Assembly (NCBI GenBank): GCA_017477205.1
Contig: JAFUXE010000023.1
Location: forward strand, 1 to 64,000
Length of the DNA stretch: 64,000 nucleotides
DNA from: Alloprevotella sp.
GTDB lineage: Bacteria > Bacteroidota > Bacteroidia > Bacteroidales > Bacteroidaceae
Direction of reading: 5' to 3'
The translations under genes were made by a program, and so were the position numbers. The notes beneath the pieces were generated by a model. That model was not told the origin of the DNA. It saw only the letters and a list, made by a program, of their open reading frames with translations, and did no database searches. Positions 40,697 to 50,638 of this stretch are shown piece by piece. Every line of letters starts with the position of its first letter. Position 1 is the first letter of the stretch.

Positions 40697-43687
40697 TTAT
40701 CGCAGTACCTTGCGGCCGTTGACAATGGAGACGCCGCGCGGGATGCGCTGGAGGCGGCGTCCCTGGAGGTCGTAGATAGTTGACGAGTGAGGAGTGACGA
40801 GCGGGGAGCTGATGCCGACGATGTCCTTGACGTGGGCTTCCTCACAGTTGATAACCTCGCCCGTCTCCGTGTTGAAGAGGAGCACGACGACGCTGAGCTG
40901 GTCCCAGTCCTGCACGAGGGTGTTGTCCGAAAGGTCGAAGATGTGAACGTACTCCTGCGGCTGGTCGTAGCGGATGGGCGCCGTGATGCTCTGGCTGAGG
41001 CCACGCTCGACGCCTGCTCCCGCAATGGGTACGTGGTTGAAGGAATCGCGGAGGTATTCACCCTGCTGGATGATGGTCTGCAGGTCGGCATCGTTCTGGT
41101 AGGCGGTGGTGCCCTGGTAGCCGGCGTAGTAGTTGTGCTGGAACCAGTCGCTGGAGGTGCCTTTCAGTCCGTCGGCACGGAGCAGGAAGCCGAGGGCGTA
41201 GGGAGCCTCGTCGGCGTTGAAGCAGAAGTCGGCGTAAGCGGTAACGGCTACGGAGAGGCTGCTCTTGTCGTAGGTGGGCACCTCAAGGCGCACGCGGGCT
41301 TCCGTGAGCTTGGCGTGTTCTTCCTCAATGACCTCGCCGAGGCCGAAGCCGCTGGAGCGGTTACCCATGTAGGGGTCTATCATGAAGGAGCGGTTGATGG
41401 TGCTGCTGGGATAGCCGGAGACGTTGGCGGAGAGATAGGGCGAGAACGCCTGTATCTCCATGGGGTCGTTGCGGTGGACGGCGGCGCAGACGAACTTGCC
41501 GGGATGGCGTTCCTCGGCGAGGCGCAGGCCGAGCGTGCCGCGCGGGCAGAAACCGCACCACGTGCCGGTGTATTCCTCGACATACACTTTGTGGAAGGGA
41601 GCCTCGGAGAGCGTGCGCAGGGAGCCGCTGGCTGTGTTGTGGGCAAGAACCTCGTTGTCCGAACCGTTCACCTGCGTAAGGGTGAGCGCGGCGGCGAAGT
41701 CGTTCACGACGGAGGGCAGCTGTATGGGGATGTTGAACGTGCGCTTGCTGCCGAAGGGCAGTGCGGGCGACACGCTGATGGCGGGAGTGGCATAGTCGGC
41801 GCCGTCAAGCTGGAGGCGGAAGCTGAGGCTCGTGATGTCCTGCTTTCCGTAGTTCTCGACAACGACGGGAATTTCCGCCTGCTGCCCGGCTACACCGAGG
41901 ACTTTCCCGAAGTCCGCAACGGTGGCGGAGGTGCCGACGAACTCGTCGGAGACGTTGACGGGGCGGCGTGCGGCGTTGACAATCTCACCCGTCTCCGTGT
42001 TGAAGAGCAGGGCTACTACGCTGAGCTGGTAGAGATTCTGCGCCAGCGTGTTGAAGCCGAGTTCCATATCGTAGGGGTGGTTCTGGGCTTCACCCATGCG
42101 GATGGGAGCCGTGATGCTCCCGGCGATACCCTTGTCCACGCCTACGGCGGCGACGGCCACGTTGTCATAGACCATGTCCGTGATGGAGGCAGGCTGCGTA
42201 GTCCAGTAGAGGAGGTTCTGGTCGTTCTGGTCAAAGAATGTGGTGCCTTTCCAGGAGGGGTAGGAGTTGGCCTGATACCACTCCGACGTGCTGCCCTTCA
42301 GACCGTCGCAGAGCAGGACGTAGCCGAGGGCGTAAGGGGCGTCGTCGCGGTCGTAGTTGAACTTCACCTCCGTGGCGAAGCGGATGTGTCCGCTCTTGTC
42401 CATCTGGGGTTCGGAGAGTTCTACGGAGGCTTCGGCGACGGCCTTCTGGTCGGCGGCGATGTCCTTGTCGAGGGCAAAGCCGTTGCGCGGCATCTGCGAG
42501 CCGTAGTAGGGGTCGGCACGCAGCGAGCGGTTCACGAGGCCGGAGGGCGTGAGGCCGATGCGGTTGAACACTTTCTGGTATTCCTGGATAGCCATGACTT
42601 CCGTGCCGCTGTGGACGGAAATCCAGATGGCGTCGTCGGGGTGATGCTCCTGAAGGAGCTTGCGCCCTGTGATGCCGCGCGGGCAACCGCCGCTCCACGT
42701 GGCGGTGAACTCCTCATAGACGGTGCGGTGGGGTGCGGAGGACTCCAGCGTGATGAGCGTGCCATTGGCAACGGCAGCACTGCCGCCAATGGCGTTGGGC
42801 TGGCCGTTAACCTTCGTGACGGTGATGGTCTTGGGTTGGCGGCCATAGTTCGGGTCGGCAATGAGCTGCACGGGTGTCACCGTGCTGCAACCGTAGCCCA
42901 TGAAGGGTTCGGAGAGCGTTACGTGGCGCGTGAATTCAATGGCGCCGTCAGTGGAGATGGTGTATTCGAAGTCGCGAATACCGTGTGTGCCGTAGTTCGT
43001 GAGCGTGAAGGGCACGCTCACGGAGTCGTTGGCCAGCGTGATGGCGTCGCCGAAGTTGACGGCGGAGACGGCATCAGTCTGGAAGTCACCGTCGATGAGC
43101 ACCTGTATGGCCATGCGGCCGTAGCCGAGGCCCTGGAAACTCGTCCAGTTGGGGAAGTTGCGCGACGACTTCATATAAATGGCGCCTTCGAGGTCGTCCT
43201 CGTGCGTGGTGGTGAGCACGGGAAAGGCTTGCGGCGTCGTACCGATGTAGGTCTGCGTCATGCTGTAGCCGACATAGACGCCCGTGGTGCCCACCGTGAA
43301 AGGCTCGGGAAGGAGAATCTCCGTAGGCGTGGCCTCTTTCAAGGCTTCCTTCGGCACGTCAACGACGATGTCAGCCTCGTCCGTGTTGTCGGGAAGTCCC
43401 AGGCTGAGCCATACCTTGACGTCCTGTAGGGAGCTGACGCCCTGTACGGTGAAGCGCACGGCGCGAATCCTGTGGCCGGAGAGCAGGGCATTGCTGCGTC
43501 CCGTGTGGATGGCGCAGTCGTAGCGCTCTACCTCGCCGGAGCCGAGGCCCAGCAGTTCGTCTGTGTCAAGATAGTGTCCCCACCAGATTTCGTTGTCGGC
43601 GGGCGTCACTTGTGCGAACATGTCTCCCGGCACCAGCCACGTGGCGCACAGCAGGGAGGCGGCAAAGAATAGTTTTTTCAGTGTCAT
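40697..43687 (-). CDS. Exported tandem Omp28-like thioredoxin-fold protein with tail
   Basis: This 996-residue protein has a signal peptide (KKLFFAASLLCATWLVPGDM then FAQ). After a beta-domain (about 30-290) come two similar Omp28-like units. The first has FTATWSGGCPRG near residue 332, where the first Cys of CxxC is lost. The second has YTGTWCGFCPRG near 709 with an intact CxxC. Each is followed by an about 250-residue beta-region with LFNTETGEIVNA and LFNTETGEVINC. The end is the tail YDLQGRRL...GVSIVNGRKVL. It probably acts at or outside the outer membrane in disulfide or peptide handling; that is inferred. It diverges from the CotH gene. Confidence 0.8.
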   Translation of the reverse strand: MTLKKLFFAASLLCATWLVPGDMFAQVTPADNEIWWGHYLDTDELLGLGSGEVERYDCAIHTGRSNALLSGHRIRAVRFTVQGVSSLQDVKVWLSLGLPDNTDEADIVVDVPKEALKEATPTEILLPEPFTVGTTGVYVGYSMTQTYIGTTPQAFPVLTTTHEDDLEGAIYMKSSRNFPNWTSFQGLGYGRMAIQVLIDGDFQTDAVSAVNFGDAITLANDSVSVPFTLTNYGTHGIRDFEYTISTDGAIEFTRHVTLSEPFMGYGCSTVTPVQLIADPNYGRQPKTITVTKVNGQPNAIGGSAAVANGTLITLESSAPHRTVYEEFTATWSGGCPRGITGRKLLQEHHPDDAIWISVHSGTEVMAIQEYQKVFNRIGLTPSGLVNRSLRADPYYGSQMPRNGFALDKDIAADQKAVAEASVELSEPQMDKSGHIRFATEVKFNYDRDDAPYALGYVLLCDGLKGSTSEWYQANSYPSWKGTTFFDQNDQNLLYWTTQPASITDMVYDNVAVAAVGVDKGIAGSITAPIRMGEAQNHPYDMELGFNTLAQNLYQLSVVALLFNTETGEIVNAARRPVNVSDEFVGTSATVADFGKVLGVAGQQAEIPVVVENYGKQDITSLSFRLQLDGADYATPAISVSPALPFGSKRTFNIPIQLPSVVNDFAAALTLTQVNGSDNEVLAHNTASGSLRTLSEAPFHKVYVEEYTGTWCGFCPRGTLGLRLAEERHPGKFVCAAVHRNDPMEIQAFSPYLSANVSGYPSSTINRSFMIDPYMGNRSSGFGLGEVIEEEHAKLTEARVRLEVPTYDKSSLSVAVTAYADFCFNADEAPYALGFLLRADGLKGTSSDWFQHNYYAGYQGTTAYQNDADLQTIIQQGEYLRDSFNHVPIAGAGVERGLSQSITAPIRYDQPQEYVHIFDLSDNTLVQDWDQLSVVVLLFNTETGEVINCEEAHVKDIVGISSPLVTPHSSTIYDLQGRRLQRIPRGVSIVNGRKVLR

Positions 43688-43708
43688 AATACTTGATGTT
43701 TAATGCGG

Positions 43709-43800
43709 CAAAAATAATGCAAAAGAGCGGAAAGTGAATCAACTTGCTGAAATAAATATAGAATAATGTGTCATTTTTTGCTTCTGAAAGCTTATTTTTG
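43709..43800. promoter_or_regulatory. Divergent promoters of the Omp28-like and CotH genes
   Basis: Minus-strand TATTTTTG (plus 43709-43716) serves the Omp28-like gene; plus-strand TATTTTTG (43793-43800) serves the CotH gene, 24 bases before its ATG. The -33 elements are poor matches. The word AATAATGTGTCAT (43763-43775) recurs near 49369. Confidence 0.5.
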
Positions 43801-43824
43801 CCGCGAAATACATCATTATTCTCC

Positions 43825-46800
43825 ATGAAAAAGACATTACTTGCCCTCCTTGCAGGGTTCATTTCCGTAACAGGTGCATATTCACAGCAGTGGATAGACG
43901 TGACCGGCACCTACCTGACCAACCCCGACTTCAATGCCGGCAATTGGAACGGTTGGACAATAGACCACTATACCACCCTCTCCGGTCAGGGCGGCCCGCG
44001 CTGCGACCATGGCGCAATAGAGCTCTGGTACTGCTCGTTCCGCATGAGCCAGACGCTCTCCGTTCCCAATGGCCGCTACCGCCTCAGCGTGAACGGTTTC
44101 TACCGTACGCAGGAACTGGAGGACGCCTACAGCAGCTACGAGGCAGACATGGAGACGATTCCCGCCATGCTGTTTGCCAATAGCCAGCAGACGACCCTGA
44201 AGAGCATCTTCAGCGAAAGCCGCTCTGACCAGAACGGCGAAGGCTCGTGGTCCGCAGCCGACCCCTGGGGCGGCTGGGGCGGCGGCTGGGGCGGCTGGGG
44301 TGGTGGAAACACCGACACCCAGTACTATCCCGCCAGCATGGAAGCTGCCGAATATGCATTCAATCAGGGCATGTACACGAACAATGTGGTTGAAGTGCAG
44401 GTGACGAACGGCCAGTTGGAAATCGGCGTGGTGAACGAAACGTTTGTTGCCAACAACTGGTGCATGCTGGACAACTTCAAACTGGAGTACTACGGCACGC
44501 CTGTCGCCGTGACTTCCGTTGACGTAAGCCCTAAGGAAATGGAAATCGCTACGGGGGAACTGCGCCAGCTTACGGCCACGGTTCTTCCGGAGAACGCCAC
44601 GGACAAAAGCCTTAAGTGGGAGTCCAGTGCACCGACGATTGCTTCCGTGGACCAGCAGGGTAATGTGCGCGGCATACGCCAGGGTGACGCTGTCATCACG
44701 GCCACGTCCGCAAGCCAGCCCGGCCTGAGTGCGTCGGTGAAGGTGAGCGTCATCAGAAATGATGCCGTCGAGGGGTCGCTCATCATCAATGAAATCATGG
44801 CCGCCAACGTGGACGTGTTCTTGGACCCGTCCTTCAACTACGGCGGATGGATAGAACTCTACAACCCGACGGACCGCAGCGTGAGCCTGACGGACTGCTG
44901 GATTACGAACGACCCTGCCGACATGCAGCAGCACCCCTTGGACTGGGCCGTACAGAGCGTGCCCGCGAAGGGCTTTGCCACCGTATGGTTTGACCACTAC
45001 AGCAAGTATTGTACGACGCAGATAGACGACGACCTTGACGCCAAGGGCGGCTTCATCTGCATCACCGACGGCTACAACATACTGTGCAGCGAGGAATATC
45101 CCGAGGCCACGGCTCGCACCTCTTGGGCGCGGACGACGGACGGCGGTGATACGTGGGGCATCTCCACAACGCCCACGCCCGGCGCATCCAACGCGGGATG
45201 CACCTTTGCTACGCAGCGCCTGCCGGAGCCTAAGCCGAACATTGACGGACAGATTTTCACGGGACAGCTCATATTTGACATTGAGATACCCAGCGGCGCC
45301 ACGCTGCGCTATACGACGGACGGCAGCGCGCCCACACTGAAGAACGGTGTGGAATCACGCACGGGACACTTCACCGTCACGCGCACCTCGGTCTATCGCT
45401 TCGGGTTCTTCCAGGACGGAAAGATTCCCAGCAAAATCGCGACGCGAAGCTTCATCTACCGGGACAAGGAGTATCCGCTCCCCGTCCTCTCCGTTGTCAG
45501 TGCGCCGGACAACTTCTACTCCGACGAATACGGCGTCATGGTGAAGGGCGTGAACGGCAAGAACGGCTACGGCTCAAGCGAAAAGCGCAACTGGAACATG
45601 GACTGGGACCGTCCCGTCAACTTCGAGCTCATCATGCCCGGGGACGGCCTGTCCGTATTCAACCAGGAGTCCAACCTCTCCATCTGCGGAGGATGGAGCC
45701 GTGAGAACTCTCCCCACTCCTTCAAGCTGAAGGGCAACAAGAAGTACGAAGGCGAGTCCACGCTGGACTATCCCTTCTTTGCACACACCAAGCCGTTTAT
45801 CAAGAACAAGACGCTGCAAATGCGTACGGGCGGCAACGATAACCGTGCCCGCCTGAAGGATCCTGCGTTGCAGACCATCATACAGAGTTCCGGCCTCTAC
45901 GTGGACGGACAGTCGTACATCCCCGTGATGTCCTTCCTGAACGGTACCTACAACGGCATCATGAACATGCGCGAGCCCAACAACAAGCACTACGCATACG
46001 CCAACTATGGTATCGACACCGACGAGATGGACCAGTTCGAGATAAGTCCCGACTCGCAGTACGTGCAGATGGTGGGAACCGTGGATAGCTTCAACGAGTG
46101 GCGCCGCCTCTCCGAACGTGCCTCCGAACCCGAAGTGTACGAAGAGATTTGCCGCATGGTGGACATTGACGAATATGCCAACTTCTGGGCATGCTGCCTT
46201 TACCTTGCTCCCAGCGACTGGGGCCGCAACAACATCAAAGGCTTCCGCTACAGCGGCGAAGGCGGAAAGTGGCACCACGTCATGTTCGACATGGACAGCT
46301 CCTTCGGCAACAGCTTCAGCGGAAACCTCGACCGCACGACGGACGGCGGTGACTACATCTATGAGACGAACAGCAGGCTTGGCGGAGAACTGCCTCCGAC
46401 CATCGTGTTCCGCAACATGCTCCAGAACGCCACGTTCCGCAAGCACTTCATCGATGCCTACTGCCTCGTGACGGGCAGCGTCTTCGAGCCTATACGGTGC
46501 CAGCAGATTGTGGACTCCCTCGTGAGCAACATCATTGATGTGGCTGCGTATGAGAATAATGAGAACTACGTCAACAGCACGGCAAGTTCCCTCATAAGCA
46601 ACCTCTCGTCGAGCCGTCAGAGCACGATGATCAGTCAGATGAAGAGCCACTCCCTCATGGGCCTCTCTTCCACAAACGGCATCACGGCAAAGCTTGCCTC
46701 CGACCTCTCCACAGCCCGCCTGCTCGTGAACGGCCAGCCCGTACCCACGGGCAAGTTCTCCGGCACCCTCTTCCCGCCCATCACGGTGAAGGCAGAGGCT

Positions 46801-48231
46801 CCCGCCGGCTATAAGTTCACGGGATGGCGCTCCGCATATACCACCAACACGCAGACGCTCTTCAACATGGGTTCCAAGTGGAGCTACTACGACCAGGGCT
46901 CCCTTGACGACGAGGAGTGGAATACGCCCGACTACAAGGACCTGAACTGGCAGGATGGCGAAACGCCTATGGGCTTTGCCAACAAGGATCTGGGCTTCAA
47001 GACGAATTTCGATTCCAACGACAAGAAGGTAACCTATTACTTCCGCAAGAAGTTCAACCTCTCCAAGAAGCCTGCATCGACGGACGAATTCACTCTGGAC
47101 TGCCGCGTGGACGACGGTGCCATTGTATATGTGAACGGAACGGAAGTGGGTCGCTACCGCATGCCCAGCGGCGACGTCAGCTATGAGACGCTGGCTTCCA
47201 GCTACGCCGGCGACTACGACAACACGAGCTTCCCAATCAGCCCCAGCCTTCTCCAGGAAGGACAAAACACCCTCGCCGTGGAAGTCCACAACGTGGGCAC
47301 GTATTCCTCCGACATCTACTGGGACGCCTCCCTTACGACTACGATGGCCGAGGGTGGAACCAACATCGTGTCGCCCGATGCCGAATACGAGCTTCCGAGC
47401 TATGGCTCTGCCGACCTTACCGCCACGTTTGAGCCCCTTGACGCTGAGGAGAAGACCGTCAACCAGTGCCACCCCATAAAGATAAATGAGGTGAGTGCTT
47501 CCAACAGCGTATTCGTGAATGAACTGGCCAAGAAGGACGACTGGATAGAACTCTACAACACGACCGACCAGCCCTACGACGTGAAGGGCATGTATCTCTC
47601 CGACAACATGAAGACGCCGCTGAAGTACCAGATAGAGGGCAGCGAGGATATCAACACTGTGATACCGCCGTATGGTCACCTCATCATCTGGGCCTCTAAG
47701 CGCAACCAGCAGTCGCAACTGCATGCAAACTTCAAGCTGGCTGCTGCGGACAGCGCATACGTCATCCTGACGAGTGCCGACGAGACGTGGAGCGACACCC
47801 TCGTCTATTGCCTGCATAACGGCGACGAAAGCGTGGGACTCTATCCCGACGGCAGCAACAACCTCTACGTATTCAACAAGCCTACGCCCGGCAAGACGAA
47901 CCTGATGACGTCGCAGACGCTGGCATACGAAGAGCCTGTTATCGAGAATCCCTTTACGGGTGTCCGCGAACAGTTCGTAAGCCGTTCCGGCGGCATGAGC
48001 ATCGGCTACTACCGCACCTTCCTGCGCGTGAAGAGCGAGTACTCGGCTTCGGCTGTGCTGTTCATCTATGCGGCTGACGGTCGCCTTGTGCGCCGCCTCA
48101 GCCTTGACACCTCGGCAGGGTATGCCGACGTGCCGACCACAGACCTCCCCGTCGGCCACTATGTAGCAAAGGCTCAGGACGAAGAGGGCGAAGTCTGCGC
48201 CGTCAAGTTTGTCAGAAACCAGTTTGAATAG
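43825..48231 (+). CDS. Exported CotH-kinase-fold protein with lamin-tail domains and T9SS-like C-terminus
   Basis: This is a 1468-residue protein with a signal peptide (TLLALLAGFISVTGAYS). In order: a beta-sandwich (about 25-220) with a Gly/Trp-rich loop (WGGWGGGWGGWGGG), an Ig-like domain (about 230-310), a lamin-tail domain (INEIMAANVDVF..., about 320-425), a chitobiase-like module (LRYTTDGSAPT), a CotH domain (about 540-900, with LQMRTGGNDNRAR and HHVMFDMDSSFGN), a beta-sandwich, a second lamin-tail domain (KINEVSASNSVFVNE), and a C-terminal domain. The end (VLFIYAADGRLVRRLSLD, then GHYVAKAQDEEGEV) resembles a type A type-IX signal. It is probably a surface protein kinase-like factor; its target is unknown. 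Confidence 0.8.
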   Translation: MKKTLLALLAGFISVTGAYSQQWIDVTGTYLTNPDFNAGNWNGWTIDHYTTLSGQGGPRCDHGAIELWYCSFRMSQTLSVPNGRYRLSVNGFYRTQELEDAYSSYEADMETIPAMLFANSQQTTLKSIFSESRSDQNGEGSWSAADPWGGWGGGWGGWGGGNTDTQYYPASMEAAEYAFNQGMYTNNVVEVQVTNGQLEIGVVNETFVANNWCMLDNFKLEYYGTPVAVTSVDVSPKEMEIATGELRQLTATVLPENATDKSLKWESSAPTIASVDQQGNVRGIRQGDAVITATSASQPGLSASVKVSVIRNDAVEGSLIINEIMAANVDVFLDPSFNYGGWIELYNPTDRSVSLTDCWITNDPADMQQHPLDWAVQSVPAKGFATVWFDHYSKYCTTQIDDDLDAKGGFICITDGYNILCSEEYPEATARTSWARTTDGGDTWGISTTPTPGASNAGCTFATQRLPEPKPNIDGQIFTGQLIFDIEIPSGATLRYTTDGSAPTLKNGVESRTGHFTVTRTSVYRFGFFQDGKIPSKIATRSFIYRDKEYPLPVLSVVSAPDNFYSDEYGVMVKGVNGKNGYGSSEKRNWNMDWDRPVNFELIMPGDGLSVFNQESNLSICGGWSRENSPHSFKLKGNKKYEGESTLDYPFFAHTKPFIKNKTLQMRTGGNDNRARLKDPALQTIIQSSGLYVDGQSYIPVMSFLNGTYNGIMNMREPNNKHYAYANYGIDTDEMDQFEISPDSQYVQMVGTVDSFNEWRRLSERASEPEVYEEICRMVDIDEYANFWACCLYLAPSDWGRNNIKGFRYSGEGGKWHHVMFDMDSSFGNSFSGNLDRTTDGGDYIYETNSRLGGELPPTIVFRNMLQNATFRKHFIDAYCLVTGSVFEPIRCQQIVDSLVSNIIDVAAYENNENYVNSTASSLISNLSSSRQSTMISQMKSHSLMGLSSTNGITAKLASDLSTARLLVNGQPVPTGKFSGTLFPPITVKAEAPAGYKFTGWRSAYTTNTQTLFNMGSKWSYYDQGSLDDEEWNTPDYKDLNWQDGETPMGFANKDLGFKTNFDSNDKKVTYYFRKKFNLSKKPASTDEFTLDCRVDDGAIVYVNGTEVGRYRMPSGDVSYETLASSYAGDYDNTSFPISPSLLQEGQNTLAVEVHNVGTYSSDIYWDASLTTTMAEGGTNIVSPDAEYELPSYGSADLTATFEPLDAEEKTVNQCHPIKINEVSASNSVFVNELAKKDDWIELYNTTDQPYDVKGMYLSDNMKTPLKYQIEGSEDINTVIPPYGHLIIWASKRNQQSQLHANFKLAAADSAYVILTSADETWSDTLVYCLHNGDESVGLYPDGSNNLYVFNKPTPGKTNLMTSQTLAYEEPVIENPFTGVREQFVSRSGGMSIGYYRTFLRVKSEYSASAVLFIYAADGRLVRRLSLDTSAGYADVPTTDLPVGHYVAKAQDEEGEVCAVKFVRNQFE

Positions 48232-48273
48232 ACCATTCGACAAGTAACACAGGAAAACCAAAGAAGCAGAAAA

Positions 48274-49359
48274 GTGTTTGAACGCGTCCTCGGACAGGAA
48301 CAGATAAAGCAGCAACTCCGCCAGCAGATAGCGGCAGGGCGTCTTCCCCACGCCCTGCTTTTCTGTGGCACGCCCGGAAGCGGGCAGTTCCCGATGGCAC
48401 TTGCCGTTGCCAGTGCCCTGCTTGGCGGCGGCGTGATGGTGGAACGCTTTGTCCATCCGGACCTTCATTTCGTGTTTCCCGTTGTCAGGCAGAAGTCGCA
48501 GAGCGGAGAGCCCTCCAGCGACCAGTACATACAGCCGTGGCGCGAGATGTTGTCAGAGGACATTTACTTCGACCTTCCCGAATGGCTTGAACGCATGGGC
48601 GTGGAGAACCAGCAAGCCATCATCGGTGTGGGAGAAAGCGCGCAGATACTGCGAAAGCTCTCCCTGCGCTCCAGCCAGGGCGGCTACAAGGTGATGATTA
48701 TTTGGCTGCCGGAGCTGATGAACCAGGAAGCTGCGAACAAACTCCTCAAGATACTTGAGGAACCGCCGCAGCAGACGGTATTCATCCTCGTCAGCGAACG
48801 TCCCGAGCGATTGCTTTCCACGATACTCAGCCGCACGCAGCAGGTGGAGTTCCCGCCCCTGCCGGAAAGTGTGATGGCGGAGGCGCTACAGCGTGAGCGC
48901 GGCGTGGGCGAGGAGGACGCCCGCCGCATTGCACGCCTCAGCGAGGGCAGCTATGTGCGTGCACTCCGCACCTTGCAGGCCGACGCACAGTCCTCGCTCT
49001 ACTTCGATATGTTCGTGAGCCTCATGCGGCTCACCTACCAGCGGAAGGTGCGCGAACTCGGCGCGTGGGCAGAGCAACTGGCGGGCTGGGGACGAGAACG
49101 GCAGAAGAACTTCCTGGCCTATAGTCAGCACCTCGTCAGGGAAAACTTCATCTATAATTTCCGCCAACAGAAGCTCAGCTATGAGACGCAGGAAGAGGCA
49201 CAGTTCTCGCAGAACTTCGCACGCTTCATCAACGAGCGCAATGTCTATGGCATTATGGGGCAGTTCTCCGATGCCGAGCGCGACATTGAAGGAAATGTGA
49301 ACGCCCGCATGGTGTTTTTTGACCTTGCGCTTCAGATGGCGGTACTCATCCGACAATAG
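48274..49359 (+). CDS. holB: DNA polymerase III delta-prime-like clamp-loader subunit
   Basis: This is a 361-residue AAA-type clamp-loader subunit. It starts at GTG 48274 (MFERVLGQEQIKQQLRQQI). The P-loop is degenerate (CGTPGSGQFPMALA, no Lys), as expected for the non-ATPase stator. GGYKVMIIWLPELMNQEAAN with KLLKILEEPPQQTVF and LLSTILSRTQQVEF are conserved. The zinc-binding Cys cluster normally before HPDLHFVFPV is absent, replaced by LLGGGVMVERFV. It lies 42 bases after the CotH gene and 51 bases before ricT, a neighbourhood known from other phyla (holB-ricT). Confidence 0.85.
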   Translation: MFERVLGQEQIKQQLRQQIAAGRLPHALLFCGTPGSGQFPMALAVASALLGGGVMVERFVHPDLHFVFPVVRQKSQSGEPSSDQYIQPWREMLSEDIYFDLPEWLERMGVENQQAIIGVGESAQILRKLSLRSSQGGYKVMIIWLPELMNQEAANKLLKILEEPPQQTVFILVSERPERLLSTILSRTQQVEFPPLPESVMAEALQRERGVGEEDARRIARLSEGSYVRALRTLQADAQSSLYFDMFVSLMRLTYQRKVRELGAWAEQLAGWGRERQKNFLAYSQHLVRENFIYNFRQQKLSYETQEEAQFSQNFARFINERNVYGIMGQFSDAERDIEGNVNARMVFFDLALQMAVLIRQ

Positions 49360-49410
49360 TATATATATAATAATGTGTCATCCCGGCACAACATAAGTGA
49401 ACGAAAAGAA

Positions 49411-50529
49411 ATGTCTGAGATAAAATATAAGACCACTGATGCCCTGCGCGGACTTTGCGCACAGGGATGCGGAAGACAGGACAAACAACTGAACACCTAC
49501 GACTACCTGGCCGACCTCGAGGGAGACAGCCGTCTGGGTGACCTCGTGGAAGTGCAGTTCAAGAATACACGCAAGGGCTATTATCGCAACGACAACCACC
49601 TGGAGCTTCACAAGGGCGACATCGTGGCTGTTGAGGCCAGCCCGGGACACGATATCGGCGTCGTCACGCTGACGGGACGCCTCGTCCCCTTCCAGATGAA
49701 GAAGGCCAACCTGAAACCCAACACGGAGATACGGCGCGTTTATCGCCGTGCACGCCCCGTGGATATTGAGAAATGGGAGGAAGCCAAGGCGCGCGAACAT
49801 GCCACCATGATACGCTCCCGACAGATAGCAAAGGAGCTGGGTCTGGAAATGAAAATCGGCGACGTGGAGTATCAGGGTGATGGCGGCAAGGCCATTTTCT
49901 ACTATATCGCCGACGGCCGCGTGGACTTCCGCCAGCTCATCAAGGTGCTTGCTGAGGCATTCCGCGTACGAATAGAGATGCGGCAGATTGGCGCGCGTCA
50001 GGAAGCCGGGCGCATTGGTGGCATCGGCCCCTGCGGGCGGGAACTTTGCTGCGCCACGTGGATGAAGAACTTCTCCAGTGTGAGCACTGCCGCCGTGCGT
50101 TTTCAGGACATATCCCCCAACCCGCAGAAGCTTGCCGGGCAGTGTGCCAAGCTGAAGTGCTGCCTCAACTACGAGGTGGATGTGTACATGGAAGCCTACC
50201 GCGAGTTTCCCGACCGCAACATCCCGCTCGAAACGGCTGACGGCACATACTATTTCTTTAAGGCCGACCTTCTTTCGCGGCAAGCCACGTACAGCACGGA
50301 TCGCCGCATGGCCGCCAACCTCACCACCATCTCTGCCCAGCGTGCGAGGGACATCATTCAAATGAACCGGAATGGCGAGAAGCCCCTCCGCCTGGACGAA
50401 TCGGACAAGGGAGGACCCACCCGTCCTGTTGACCTGGTGGAACAGGAAAGCCTGACGCGCTTTGACAAGAACCGCCGTCGCAACAAAGGCCGTGGCGGAC
50501 GCCGCAATACGCAGCCCTCCGCGAACTGA
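49411..50529 (+). CDS. ricT: PSP1-domain protein RicT (YaaT) homologue
   Basis: From ATG 49411 it has 372 residues. The PSP1 domain spans about 70-215, with EFRVRIEMRQIGARQEAGRI-like strands and the Cys-rich motif GIGPCGRELCC then CAKLKCCLNYE, which binds an iron-sulfur cluster in RicT. In Bacillus, RicT acts with RicA and RicF in RNA maturation; only RicT is seen here. The C-terminus is basic and probably disordered (RRRNKGRGGRRN). The holB-ricT order is conserved with Firmicutes, supporting the assignment. Confidence 0.88.
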   Translation: MSEIKYKTTDALRGLCAQGCGRQDKQLNTYDYLADLEGDSRLGDLVEVQFKNTRKGYYRNDNHLELHKGDIVAVEASPGHDIGVVTLTGRLVPFQMKKANLKPNTEIRRVYRRARPVDIEKWEEAKAREHATMIRSRQIAKELGLEMKIGDVEYQGDGGKAIFYYIADGRVDFRQLIKVLAEAFRVRIEMRQIGARQEAGRIGGIGPCGRELCCATWMKNFSSVSTAAVRFQDISPNPQKLAGQCAKLKCCLNYEVDVYMEAYREFPDRNIPLETADGTYYFFKADLLSRQATYSTDRRMAANLTTISAQRARDIIQMNRNGEKPLRLDESDKGGPTRPVDLVEQESLTRFDKNRRRNKGRGGRRNTQPSAN

Positions 50530-50638
50530 AATTCCCTCCCGTTGTAGGTAACGTGCAAATAATGTAGGTAAGAATGGCTTTTGTCATATTTATTTCTTAC
50601 TTTCGCAGCCGAATTAACAAACTTTAAATATATAAACT

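Noticed and set aside
40787..43429. 880-codon plus-strand frame under the Omp28-like gene
   Set aside because: Low-complexity Val/Gly/Ala translation, opposite to a gene with clear motifs; shadow of GC bias.
45574..48468. 964-codon antisense frame under the CotH gene
   Set aside because: No recognisable motif; the opposite strand has signal peptide, ordered domains and promoter.
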